A stretch of DNA of 14,739 nt from Candidatus Neomicrothrix sp. UBA672 (GTDB taxonomy: Bacteria; Actinomycetota; Acidimicrobiia; Acidimicrobiales; MedAcidi-G1), in assembly GCA_002299135.1 (NCBI GenBank), contig DBNM01000156.1:8671-23409 (forward strand). The letters run 5' to 3'. The stretch's first letter is position 1. The number at the start of each line of letters is the position of its first letter. This document shows, one piece after another, positions 1-7,388 of this stretch. A program made the translations under genes and the position numbers. The notes under the pieces are model-generated. The model was not told the DNA's origin and did not search any database. It saw only the letters and a list, made by a program, of their open reading frames with translations.

Positions 1-1293
1 CTCGACGGGGATATAGGACTTCACACCAAAGTGGTTGAGAGAGAAGATGAAATTGACCCAAGGGCTGTCTGCGGAGTTCCACTAGGAAAAACTTCTGATG
101 GGGAGTCTGTTTATGCGCGATATGCGCGGTCACCTTATGTCGAGTATCGGGAGGATACTGCTGGGGTTCCAGAAGATTTACCTTTAGATCAATTAACGGT
201 TGATAAAGCACTCGAATATATAAATGCGCCACCGGATCGAGAATTGGGAATTGATCCAGAAACAGGGTTACCGATTGTTGCAAAGCAAGGAAGGTTCGGA
301 CCTTATGTTTCGTTAGGACGGTTTCCACAATGGCCGAAAGCCTCTTCACGTGAAGGAAAGTTGTTCAGGTTACCTCATCATTTAAAAATAACGAAGATAG
401 CAATGGCATACCTAAAGTTATCTAACTCAGTTGACAATGATGATGTAGTTTTACGAGTACTGAATTCTCCAAAACGGGGCATAGGTAAAAGTTCTTTAGA
501 AAAGGCAAAAATATTTGCAGAAAGTAATGGATCGAGTCTTTTCGATGCTTTAGAGCAAGTAGAAAAATTAGAAATAAAAGGAACGGCATTTAAAGGTATT
601 AAAGAATTTACTGATTTTTGCAGGTCTATCCCGACTCTTGATTCTCCCACACCGGCAGATCTCTTAAATAAAATTTTTGAAATTTCAGGTTACAAAAAAG
701 AGATATTAAGTAGTAAGAATTCTGAATCTCAAATGAAAGTCCTTGAAGAATTATTTGAAGTTTTAAAGGAATTTGAAACTACGGAGCAAATAATTACAGA
801 GGTCGAACGTTTTGAAGAGTTGAAGCAACAACCCAAACCCAAAACATCTTCTCTTTTTGACACTATGACTTTAGAGAGAGTTACTTTTGAAGATGCTCTT
901 CAACTTCTGAGTCTTCCAAGAACAGTTGGAGTAGATCCAGCTGATGGTGAAGAAATAACGGTACAGAATGGCCCTTATGGACCGTATTTGAAGAAAGGAT
1001 CAGAAACCAGAAACATCGCTACTGAAGAGGAACTTTTAACAATTTCCTTAGAGCAGTGTTTAGATTCACTCGCTCAACCCAAAAAGTTTGGGCGAAGAGC
1101 TACCAAACCTCCTTTGAAAGAACTGGGTGTAGACCCTGTAACAGAAAAGCCGATTCTTTTAAAAGATGGTCAATGGGGACCTTATGTAACTGATGGCAAA
1201 ACCAACGCGAGTCTTCAATTGGGAGATTCAGTTGAAGAACTTACTGATGAAAGAGCAGTTGAGCTTTTAGCTGAGAGAAGAGCAAAAGTTTGA
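1..1293 (+). CDS. topA: DNA topoisomerase I, C-terminal part (5' end outside window), with embedded UvrD-2B-like block
   Basis: The reading frame is open from the first base, so this is the 3' part of a gene; the first GTG at 31 is internal. Topoisomerase I relaxes negative supercoils, and its catalytic toprim core and active-site Tyr lie upstream of the window. What is visible is the C-terminal DNA-binding tail of toprim-type repeats: a degenerate one near 52-153, then three clear ones at 241-318, 922-999 and 1120-1197. Each of the three carries the pattern GxDPxTGxPI followed by GxxGPYV/L near its end. No Cys4 zinc fingers are present, as in actinobacterial TopA. The segment from KPKTSSLF (835) to the end follows the usual actinobacterial TopA ending, including the final ELLAERRAK, but there is no long Lys-rich tail. 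Between repeats 1 and 2 lies a foreign-looking block, described separately. TopA identity is secure; the role of the block is not known. Confidence 0.93.
   Translation, partial: LDGDIGLHTKVVEREDEIDPRAVCGVPLGKTSDGESVYARYARSPYVEYREDTAGVPEDLPLDQLTVDKALEYINAPPDRELGIDPETGLPIVAKQGRFGPYVSLGRFPQWPKASSREGKLFRLPHHLKITKIAMAYLKLSNSVDNDDVVLRVLNSPKRGIGKSSLEKAKIFAESNGSSLFDALEQVEKLEIKGTAFKGIKEFTDFCRSIPTLDSPTPADLLNKIFEISGYKKEILSSKNSESQMKVLEELFEVLKEFETTEQIITEVERFEELKQQPKPKTSSLFDTMTLERVTFEDALQLLSLPRTVGVDPADGEEITVQNGPYGPYLKKGSETRNIATEEELLTISLEQCLDSLAQPKKFGRRATKPPLKELGVDPVTEKPILLKDGQWGPYVTDGKTNASLQLGDSVEELTDERAVELLAERRAKV
322..825 (+). other. UvrD/PcrA subdomain-2B-like insertion inside topA
   Basis: In-frame insertion within the topA tail. 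Recognisable similarity runs from about 382 to 777 (codons 128-259 counted from base 1). The order of motifs matches subdomain 2B of UvrD/PcrA/Rep helicases: AYLKL, a short D-rich turn, LRVLNSPKRGIG, a helix with LEKA, SLFDALE, a KGIKEF helix, a PADLLNKIFEISGYKKEI segment, then LEELFEVLKEFE. In PcrA the equivalents are AYLRV, RIINVPKRGIG, SLFEAL, SGY and ENLDEFLS..FE. Walker A and the other helicase motifs are absent, so this is an isolated accessory subdomain. By rough hand count G+C is about 32% over 421-780, against about 47% over 61-300 and about 41% in sampled stretches after 841. The edges are approximate; 319-381 and 778-834 are linker-like. Confidence 0.8.
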
Positions 1294-1343
1294 TGACTTA
1301 TACTTAAGAGATTATTAAATTATTGATGTGAATAGGGGCTGTT

Positions 1344-2762
1344 ATGAGTCTTGGGAAACAAGATAACAAGAATAGACGGTTACATTTTCAGATAAATAAT
1401 CTCACAGAGAAAGCTTTCGACTCTTCTAGTTTTTTTAGACTTTGGATAGCTCAAGTTATATCTGCAACTGGCGACTGGCTTGGTTTATTAGCAATAAGTA
1501 TTTTGGCTATCAGGGTTGGTTCTGGGAATGAAGGAGCTGCATTAAGCCTTGTGCTGGGTGCGCGAATTGCACCAGGTTTTTTCTTTGGACCCTTAGCAGG
1601 CGTTTTTGTTGACCGTTGGGATCGAAAACGAGTCATGGTTTTTTGTGACATTGGCCGGGCGATAGTGATGATTGTTCTTCCGTTTATCAACAACTTGATA
1701 GGGCTCATCGTTGCTTCCTTAATACTCGAAGCTTTAACTATGTTGTGGTCACCGGCAAAAGAAGCCTCTGTTCCTAATCTGGTTTCTGAAAAGTTTTTGA
1801 CGAGTGCCAATTCTTTGTCTCTCGTTGCCGCTTACGGAACGTTCCCATTAGGAGCAGGACTAATGGCATTATTTGGTCGTCTCTCAACCGCATTGTTTGA
1901 TTCGAGTTGGGCTGACAACATCAGACTCGATGATATGGGTTTAGCTTTTTACGCTAATGCAGTTTCCTTTTTGGTGACTGCATTACTCATCTCATCCATT
2001 GAGCTTCCTCAAAAGCAGCGTGCTGAAAAATCAGAAAATCAAGGTGTAAAAAAACAGTTATTGAGTCCTATTAGAGAATTAAAAGAAGGTTGGCAATTCG
2101 CTTTCATTAATCCCGTAGTTAGGACTGTTAATGCGGGATTGGCTACTGCCATGCTAGGTGCAGGAATGGTCATTCCTTTGGGAGTGATCTACACAGATGA
2201 ATTACTAGGAGCCGGTAAATCCGGATTTGGAGTTCTTTTAACAGCATTGGGTTTTGGTGTAGGTGCGGGAGTTCTCCTAGTTTTCTTTTTTAGGAATAGC
2301 ATCGACAAGGCAAAAACATTTACGAGAGTTCTTTTTGGAGCAGGAATCTCCTTATTCGCAACAGTTTCTACGGGACAAATTCATTTCGCGATGGTTATGT
2401 TATTTCTCGGAGGAATCTGTTTAGGTGTCACATATGTAGTTGGGTTTACCCTTCTACATGAAAATGTTGAAGATCATATGAGGGGTCGTATTTTTGCAAC
2501 TTTTTATTTACTGGTAAGAGCTTGTGTCCTATTAGCGTTAGTTATCGGCCCGTTAGTAGAAGATGGTCTGGATAGGCTTTCAAGCCTTCTATGGGATCGT
2601 AATATTGAGATAGCTGGTTTAGAAATTGCTGTTCCTGGAGTGAGAATAAGTTTGTGGCTAGCGGCATTAATTGTCTTTTCTGCCGGTGTTTTATCTAAGG
2701 TTTCCTTAAGAGTTGGTGAAACGAAGTTACTTTCTGAAACTACTGAGGAGAAAAACTTGTGA
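1344..2762 (+). CDS. MFS family membrane transporter (putative efflux)
   Basis: A 472-residue polytopic membrane protein of the major facilitator superfamily. After a polar N-terminus of about 30 residues comes the first membrane helix (LWIAQVISATGDWLGLLAISIL). The family's motif A loop follows at about residues 82-97, GPLAGVFVDRWDRKRV. Many further hydrophobic stretches fit about 12 helices, with a charged central loop near residues 223-250. The N-terminal pattern and length fit the macrolide-efflux/enterobactin-exporter-like branch of MFS, but the substrate cannot be read from sequence. An AGGGG ribosome-binding site (1334-1338) sits 5 nt before the ATG. The stop overlaps the tmk start (GTGA, 4 nt), so it is probably translationally coupled to tmk, although no metabolic link is obvious. 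Confidence 0.85.
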   Translation: MSLGKQDNKNRRLHFQINNLTEKAFDSSSFFRLWIAQVISATGDWLGLLAISILAIRVGSGNEGAALSLVLGARIAPGFFFGPLAGVFVDRWDRKRVMVFCDIGRAIVMIVLPFINNLIGLIVASLILEALTMLWSPAKEASVPNLVSEKFLTSANSLSLVAAYGTFPLGAGLMALFGRLSTALFDSSWADNIRLDDMGLAFYANAVSFLVTALLISSIELPQKQRAEKSENQGVKKQLLSPIRELKEGWQFAFINPVVRTVNAGLATAMLGAGMVIPLGVIYTDELLGAGKSGFGVLLTALGFGVGAGVLLVFFFRNSIDKAKTFTRVLFGAGISLFATVSTGQIHFAMVMLFLGGICLGVTYVVGFTLLHENVEDHMRGRIFATFYLLVRACVLLALVIGPLVEDGLDRLSSLLWDRNIEIAGLEIAVPGVRISLWLAALIVFSAGVLSKVSLRVGETKLLSETTEEKNL

Positions 2763-3373
2763 CAGGTTATTTGATCACTGTGGAAGGACCAGATGGTTCG
2801 GGAAAATCAACTCAGGCACGTCTTTTAGCGGAACACCTAGGTGCAACGTATACAAGGGAACCTGGCGGCACTGAACTTGGTGAAAAGCTTCGAGATATGG
2901 TGCTCGATCCGAGTATCGAAGGGCTTTCTGATCGTGCTGAAGCTTTAATGATTGCTGCAGCGAGAGCTCAGCATGTTGAAGAAGTGGTTAGACCCGCTCT
3001 CGAACAAGAAAAGAATGTCGTAAGTGACAGGTTTCTTGAGTCTTCTGTTGCCTACCAAGGTTATGGACGAGGATTAGGCCCAGAAGAAATTCTTGATATA
3101 TCGATATTCGCAACACAGGGTTTAAAAGCGGATTTGATTGTCTTAATTGATGTTGATGCTCCTCTCGCTGCTAACAGACGAGGGAAAAATTTAGATCGTA
3201 TTGAAAACGCTGGTGATGATTTTCACTCTCGTGTTATGAGTGCATACAGAACCATGGCTTCTGACGATCCAGAACGCTGGATAGTAATTGATGGGTCAGG
3301 AACAGTTGATGAAGTATCTCAACAGGTTATTGATCAAGTCGAAGTCCGATTAGAGAAGCATGCAAAAGATTGA
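2759..3373 (+). CDS. tmk: Thymidylate kinase
   Basis: Cytosolic kinase that phosphorylates dTMP to dTDP with ATP, needed for dTTP supply. At 204 residues it has the family's normal length. The P-loop is GPDGSGKST (residues 10-18). TREPGGT (32-38) belongs to the dTMP-binding region. The DRF...SSVAYQGYGRGLG segment (from 90) is the family signature, and the LID-like region RRGKNLDRIE is near 140-149, with the typical FHSRVMSAYR after it. GTG is chosen as start because it overlaps the upstream stop and places the P-loop at the usual distance. It overlaps holB by 14 nt, the common tmk-holB pairing of actinobacteria. Confidence 0.96.
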   Translation: MTGYLITVEGPDGSGKSTQARLLAEHLGATYTREPGGTELGEKLRDMVLDPSIEGLSDRAEALMIAAARAQHVEEVVRPALEQEKNVVSDRFLESSVAYQGYGRGLGPEEILDISIFATQGLKADLIVLIDVDAPLAANRRGKNLDRIENAGDDFHSRVMSAYRTMASDDPERWIVIDGSGTVDEVSQQVIDQVEVRLEKHAKD

Positions 3374-4415
3374 CCTTTGGGCCCTTATATCTGGACAGAC
3401 AGAAGCTACCGATTTTTTAAAGAAAGCTGTAGCTTCACCCGTGCATGCTTATCTCTTCGTGGGTCCCGAAGGAGCCGGACGAGAGGAAATTGCAAGAGCT
3501 TTCTCTGGCTCTATTTTTGCTAAATACCAAGAAGGTCAAGATTTAGAAAGAAGTAAAGATTTGGCTTGGAGAGGAATTCATCCTGATCTACTGATAATCG
3601 AACCTGAAGGAAGAGGGCTAAGAGTCTCAGACGCTCGAAAAATAATTATTGAAAGCTCCCGCTCACCTATCGAATCGAAAAAAAAGATTTTAATCGTAAA
3701 TCGTTTTGATACTGCAGAACCTGAAGCGGTAGCAAGCTTGCTTAAAACTATTGAGGAACCTTCACTTTCTACAATTTTTATCCTCTTAGCAGAAAGCGTT
3801 CCTGATTCGCATGTAACGATTTCCTCTAGATGTGTAAGAGTTGATGTGCCTGCTATGACCGCAGAAGAACTTGCTGATTTATTACAAAGTGAAGGAGTTA
3901 AAACAGAAGATGCAATTCGTCTAGCAGAAGCTTCTGCAGGCAATCTTGGCAGAGCACGTTTATTGCAAGAGGATGCTTCGTTTATTATCCGACAAGAAGC
4001 ATGGCGAACCTTGCCAGACCGTTTAGATGGAAGTGGAGCTGCGGTGTCTATTGCTGTTGAAGAATTACAGAAAATGATTGATGATGCTCAATCTCCACTT
4101 ACTGATCGCCATAATCAAGAATTAGAATACCTCGGACAACAGGAAGAGGTTTTTGGAATCCGTGGTTCGGGACGGCAAGAAGTTGTTGAACGTCATAAAC
4201 GTGAAATTCGCCGTCTACGTGATGATGAACTGCGATTTGGCTTGGCCACACTTAGCAGAAGGTATAGAGATTTAGGGATTGCAAGCGATAACTCTGAAGG
4301 GTTAGATGCTGTTGAGACAATTACTGGCACAGCAATAGAGCTAACAAGAAATCCAAATGAACGTTTACTTTTACAGGCTCTTTTTTTGAAATTATCAACC
4401 AAGATTGATGCTTAA
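3360..4415 (+). CDS. holB: DNA polymerase III delta' subunit
   Basis: Clamp-loader subunit of the replicase (AAA+ fold), acting with delta and tau/gamma to load the sliding clamp. The 351 residues begin with the typical ISGQTEATDFLKKAV...HAYLFVGPEGAG. The GIHPD motif (72-76), LLKTIEEPS (128-135) and the sensor segment TISSRC (153-158) all fit delta'. The nucleotide site is degenerate: Walker A Lys is Arg (GPEGAGRE, 35-42), as expected for a subunit that need not hydrolyse ATP. The four-Cys zinc module found in many clamp-loader subunits is missing; the region before GIHPD has no Cys. The C-terminal half is Arg/Glu-rich with likely long helices around residues 230-300. The ATG lies inside the end of tmk, giving coupled translation. 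Its stop shares TTAA with the convergent gene. Confidence 0.92.
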   Translation: MQKIDLWALISGQTEATDFLKKAVASPVHAYLFVGPEGAGREEIARAFSGSIFAKYQEGQDLERSKDLAWRGIHPDLLIIEPEGRGLRVSDARKIIIESSRSPIESKKKILIVNRFDTAEPEAVASLLKTIEEPSLSTIFILLAESVPDSHVTISSRCVRVDVPAMTAEELADLLQSEGVKTEDAIRLAEASAGNLGRARLLQEDASFIIRQEAWRTLPDRLDGSGAAVSIAVEELQKMIDDAQSPLTDRHNQELEYLGQQEEVFGIRGSGRQEVVERHKREIRRLRDDELRFGLATLSRRYRDLGIASDNSEGLDAVETITGTAIELTRNPNERLLLQALFLKLSTKIDA

Positions 4416-6067
4416 GGAAGCTCAATAATAGTCACAGTTCCACTATTGCCATCTACTCGAATTAAAGCTCCATCCGGTATTCTCTCAGCAGCCTGATGAA
4501 CGCTAACTACACAAGGAATCCCAAATTCTCTACTGACAATTACTGAATGGCTCATAGGAGCTCCTACGTCGACAACTACTCCACCGGCAGGAATGAAAAG
4601 TGGTGTCCAAGCAGGATCTGTAATTGGAGCTATCAGAATCTCACCTTGTTCTAGTCCGCGTGGATCTCCTGGATCAGTTATTACTCTTGCCCTTCCAGTT
4701 ATCTCACCAGGACAACCCGAAAGTCCAGTCAGAATTTCACCAACTTGAACAGGTTTAACTGAAGTAGTTTTCTTACTCCATTCAGAAATAGACGCAACTT
4801 CACCATTCACAATAAAGGGCTCTTCAAGTGAAGAGAGCAATTCGAAATCTTTCCGTCTCTGCAAAATAGTTTCAGTAAATGAAGCCGGATCTTCGAGAAA
4901 ACCGTCAAGTTCATCATTTAAAAGTAGGAAAATATCATTCGGTTCTTTTAAATGACCCTCGTTAGTCATTCGATTCCCTAATTCGCAGATAGGTAATCGA
5001 ACTTCGTGGATAGCCATCATCTGAGTCAGCTTCGTGCGTTCTCGAGTCGGCACAAAGATTTTGGAAACTCTTAAACCTGTTTCAAGCAATTCCAATGCTT
5101 CATCGTTACCGGCTAAAGCTGCACGTGCTTGCTCTTCAGCAGCTAAACGATCTGCAGTGGCTTGTGCTTGTTTTGAAGACGGTGAAAAATCTTCATCAAC
5201 TTTTCTCATTGCATCAATAGCTGCAGTTACTGGATTTGAATCAACTTCCCAAGTGGGATTTCCTGCATCCCACTCACCTGGCCCACGACAACCGTGTTCT
5301 TTGAGGAAAGATTCAAAATTCTCTAAGAATTCAGGAGAAGTTTCTTCAAGGCGACTGAGTTCCCATATATCTTCTGTCATTGGGACAGAGTCAATTCCAT
5401 CAAGACCAGAAATAAGGCGCCCAGATAAACTTGGATCTATTTCAGCGCAGACTTGACCGAGCAAACCTGGTCCTACTGCAGATGCAGTTCCATAAACATA
5501 GTAAGGTTCAAAAAATTCACGAACATATGAAGTAATAGAACGAGCCCTATCTACTAAATCTTTGTTTGAAATGGTTTTCAGATCTGGTCTACCGTCACGA
5601 AGATCAAGAACTTTTTTTCTATCTTCCATAAGTTCCTGAGGTTCTTCATTTGCCGTCATAATCCAACCCATTGTGGCTTCGATCTTTTCTTCTAATTCGG
5701 GTCGATCATCATCAGGATGAGGAGTATGAGGAATCACATCAGGATGAGACCCTAACAAGATGTCATCCATTTGTTGAGCAGACAGTCCAGGACTACGTTC
5801 CCCTACTAGTCGAATTAGCGACATATTTAGATATATGTAACCACCGAAACAACCAATGAAATCAGGTTGATCATTGTTTATTTCATCAGACGCAGAAGAC
5901 CCCCATCTAAAATGACCATCCATCCAGCCGAAAGCAACACCGGTTCCCCAAACTAGATCCCATCCAAGTGGACTACATGGGTTAGGCATAATTTCACCAA
6001 CATTTGACCTCGTATACATAGGAAAACGTTTACTTGGTATCCAATCTGTAATCCATTTTTCATTCAT
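4412..6067 (-). CDS. PEP-utilising enzyme-like protein: helical substrate-type domain plus C-terminal phosphohistidine domain
   Basis: 551 residues. The last ~95 residues are a PEP-utilising-enzyme mobile domain: CPGEITGRARV, a GEILIAP strand, GGVVVDVGAPMSHSVIVSREFGIP, and a terminal DGNSGTV. The phosphorylatable His is about residue 507 (MSHS). The N-terminal segment with TRSNVGEIMPNPCSPLGW resembles the region before the His domain in rifampicin phosphotransferase and phenylphosphate-synthase-like proteins. Neither the ATP-grasp domain nor the PEP-binding TIM barrel is present, so the protein could transfer phosphate only with a partner, or it may have lost that activity. Substrate unknown. 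The start has an AAAGG site 7-8 nt upstream that lies at the end of alaX, 9 nt away, so the two are probably co-transcribed. It ends tail to tail against holB. Confidence 0.82.
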   Translation of the reverse strand: MNEKWITDWIPSKRFPMYTRSNVGEIMPNPCSPLGWDLVWGTGVAFGWMDGHFRWGSSASDEINNDQPDFIGCFGGYIYLNMSLIRLVGERSPGLSAQQMDDILLGSHPDVIPHTPHPDDDRPELEEKIEATMGWIMTANEEPQELMEDRKKVLDLRDGRPDLKTISNKDLVDRARSITSYVREFFEPYYVYGTASAVGPGLLGQVCAEIDPSLSGRLISGLDGIDSVPMTEDIWELSRLEETSPEFLENFESFLKEHGCRGPGEWDAGNPTWEVDSNPVTAAIDAMRKVDEDFSPSSKQAQATADRLAAEEQARAALAGNDEALELLETGLRVSKIFVPTRERTKLTQMMAIHEVRLPICELGNRMTNEGHLKEPNDIFLLLNDELDGFLEDPASFTETILQRRKDFELLSSLEEPFIVNGEVASISEWSKKTTSVKPVQVGEILTGLSGCPGEITGRARVITDPGDPRGLEQGEILIAPITDPAWTPLFIPAGGVVVDVGAPMSHSVIVSREFGIPCVVSVHQAAERIPDGALIRVDGNSGTVTIIELP

Positions 6068-6076
6068 AGTTGCCTT

Positions 6077-6790
6077 TCATTCATCGTGCACTACAAAGCG
6101 TATTCTTTTGAATCCTTTTCCTTTTGATTCAGTTTTTACAACTTCCATCCTCCCCACTTGTGAGGTAGATGAAACATGAGTACCACCATCGGCCTGTTTG
6201 TCTAGACCAACAATATCTACAATTCTTATTTCTTTAATAGACTCGGGGACTAGATTGACTTTTGTTCTAATCAGATCACGGTCGAGCACCGCATCGTCTC
6301 GAGTTAAAAAAGAGACTTCAATAGGTCTGTCTGCAGCAATTTCTTCATTACATAAATGTTCGATCTCAGTTCCAAAATCTGTTGACATTTCATCCATTTC
6401 GAAATCCATTCTCCCAGATAATGCATCCATGTTTCCCCCAGTTACAACACGCTTCCATTTTTTCCACATGACACCGCAAAGTATGTGCATTGCAGTATGA
6501 GTGCGCATCATTTGACGCCTTCTCTCTTCATCCACTTCACCTGAAATGCGTGTTCCTTTTGTAGGTATTGGTCCAGCTAAGGTATGCCAGATTTGTTGAT
6601 TGACGGTTCTTACATCAATGACGGAAGCCGCACCGTTTTCCCATAATAAATGACCAGTGTCATGAGGCTGACCGCCACTAGTTGCATAAAAAGCTGTTTG
6701 GTCTAGTTCAATTCTTGAATCATCTACGTCTGTCACAACTGCTTCAAAAGATCTGAGTTCCGCATCATTCAAATAAAGTTTTTTTGTCAT
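6077..6790 (-). CDS. alaX: AlaX-type alanyl-tRNA editing protein
   Basis: A free-standing homologue of the alanyl-tRNA synthetase editing domain, expected to hydrolyse Ser (or Gly) wrongly attached to tRNA-Ala. The 237 residues start with the short beta-barrel region (AFYATSGGQPHDTG, 33-46) that marks the medium AlaX class. The zinc-site helix motif follows (RTHTAMH, His98 and His102), and then the GGTH motif with His205. The usual Cys in CGGTH is Asp201 here (ADGGTHV), so one metal ligand is changed; Asp can also bind zinc, so activity remains likely. The ATG is 5 nt after the stop of the upstream gene with no clear ribosome-binding site, suggesting translational coupling. Family assignment is firm; activity is inferred. 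Confidence 0.88.
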   Translation of the reverse strand: MTKKLYLNDAELRSFEAVVTDVDDSRIELDQTAFYATSGGQPHDTGHLLWENGAASVIDVRTVNQQIWHTLAGPIPTKGTRISGEVDEERRRQMMRTHTAMHILCGVMWKKWKRVVTGGNMDALSGRMDFEMDEMSTDFGTEIEHLCNEEIAADRPIEVSFLTRDDAVLDRDLIRTKVNLVPESIKEIRIVDIVGLDKQADGGTHVSSTSQVGRMEVVKTESKGKGFKRIRFVVHDE

Positions 6791-6795
6791 ATCAG

Positions 6796-7320
6796 TTAAT
6801 TATTTTTTTCTGTATTTATTAAGACTCTTAATTCCCCTTCAACAACTTGCCATGTAAGTTGTTGAAGGCCAGTACCATCCGGAGGAAATTTATTTTTTGA
6901 ATTACATGAATTAAAAAAGTTGGAATTGTTGGAATCCCATTGCACGATGCAAGAGTCAGATTGTTCAGGTACCTGAGCTAGAAATGCAAACCAATTTGTT
7001 TGTGGATCGTTGCCAGCGTGAGTGATCCAAATAGGTCTTTTACGACCTACTAGGTCAGGGAAAAGAACAGGACCGTTCAAAGAGATTTCATTAGCGAGAT
7101 TGGTCGCATGAATTCCACGAAAATCATCGTCACCTAAACGAATTTCTATTGAATCTGAAGATTTTGATATAGAGAGAAGGATAAATAAGCATGCTAGAGC
7201 AAGAACAATTCCAGCAACACCTACAACGGTTGCTTTTACTACGTTTACGCGGATTCCGTGAGCTCTTGCCAATTTTTCCTTCTCTGGTTTGGGTCTTCTC
7301 GTTACTTTGCCTAGTATCAC
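6796..7320 (-). CDS. Single-pass membrane protein, possible Rieske-like extracytoplasmic domain
   Basis: Not recognised with certainty. The 174 residues begin with a basic cytoplasmic stretch (1-26), then one hydrophobic helix (about 27-50), then a soluble domain outside. The domain has VLFPDLVGRKRPIWITHAGN, then a DSCIVQWDSNNSNFFNSCNSKNKFPPDGTG stretch and a VVEGELRVLI ending. The spacing of strands and the CxVxW...C...G pattern recall the end of Rieske-type domains, but the CxH/CxxH cluster ligands are absent, so no iron-sulphur centre is expected. The two Cys could pair as a disulphide. The GTG at 7320 is the only start before an upstream in-frame stop; it lacks a clear ribosome-binding site, and a start slightly inside is possible. 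It is first in the minus-strand trio with alaX and the phosphohistidine protein. Confidence 0.65.
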   Translation of the reverse strand: MILGKVTRRPKPEKEKLARAHGIRVNVVKATVVGVAGIVLALACLFILLSISKSSDSIEIRLGDDDFRGIHATNLANEISLNGPVLFPDLVGRKRPIWITHAGNDPQTNWFAFLAQVPEQSDSCIVQWDSNNSNFFNSCNSKNKFPPDGTGLQQLTWQVVEGELRVLINTEKNN

Positions 7321-7388
7321 GGCCGTTTGCTATTGCATTAAATAATAATAAATTAACTACTTTTGGAAATATACAGGAGCTTAAATAA
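7321..7388. promoter_or_regulatory. Divergent intergenic region between the membrane-protein gene and sucC
   Basis: These 68 very AT-rich bases must hold the start signals for both the minus-strand trio and the sucC-led cluster. On the plus strand, TTGCTA (7327-7332) and TAAATT (7349-7354), 16 nt apart, are a plausible sigma-70-type promoter. A clear AGGAG (7375-7379) stands 9 nt before the sucC ATG. On the minus strand a TTTAAT-like -10 would put transcription within about 10 nt of the GTG, so that gene may be nearly leaderless. The promoter boxes are weak guesses; the sucC ribosome site is good. Confidence 0.4.

Noticed and set aside
1..1293. Insertion in topA as an assembly chimera or a broken pseudogene
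   Set aside because: Both joints stay in one open frame, the downstream repeats and normal C-terminus are intact, and the next genes follow normally. Read data could still overturn this.
1294..1343. Gap between topA and the MFS gene as a regulatory RNA or terminator
   Set aside because: No hairpin or promoter pair clear enough to call; only the AGGGG ribosome site is visible.
5034..5456. Long plus-strand reading frame of 140 codons opposite the phosphohistidine gene
   Set aside because: Ser/Arg-rich translation with no recognisable motif, fully antisense to a well-supported gene.
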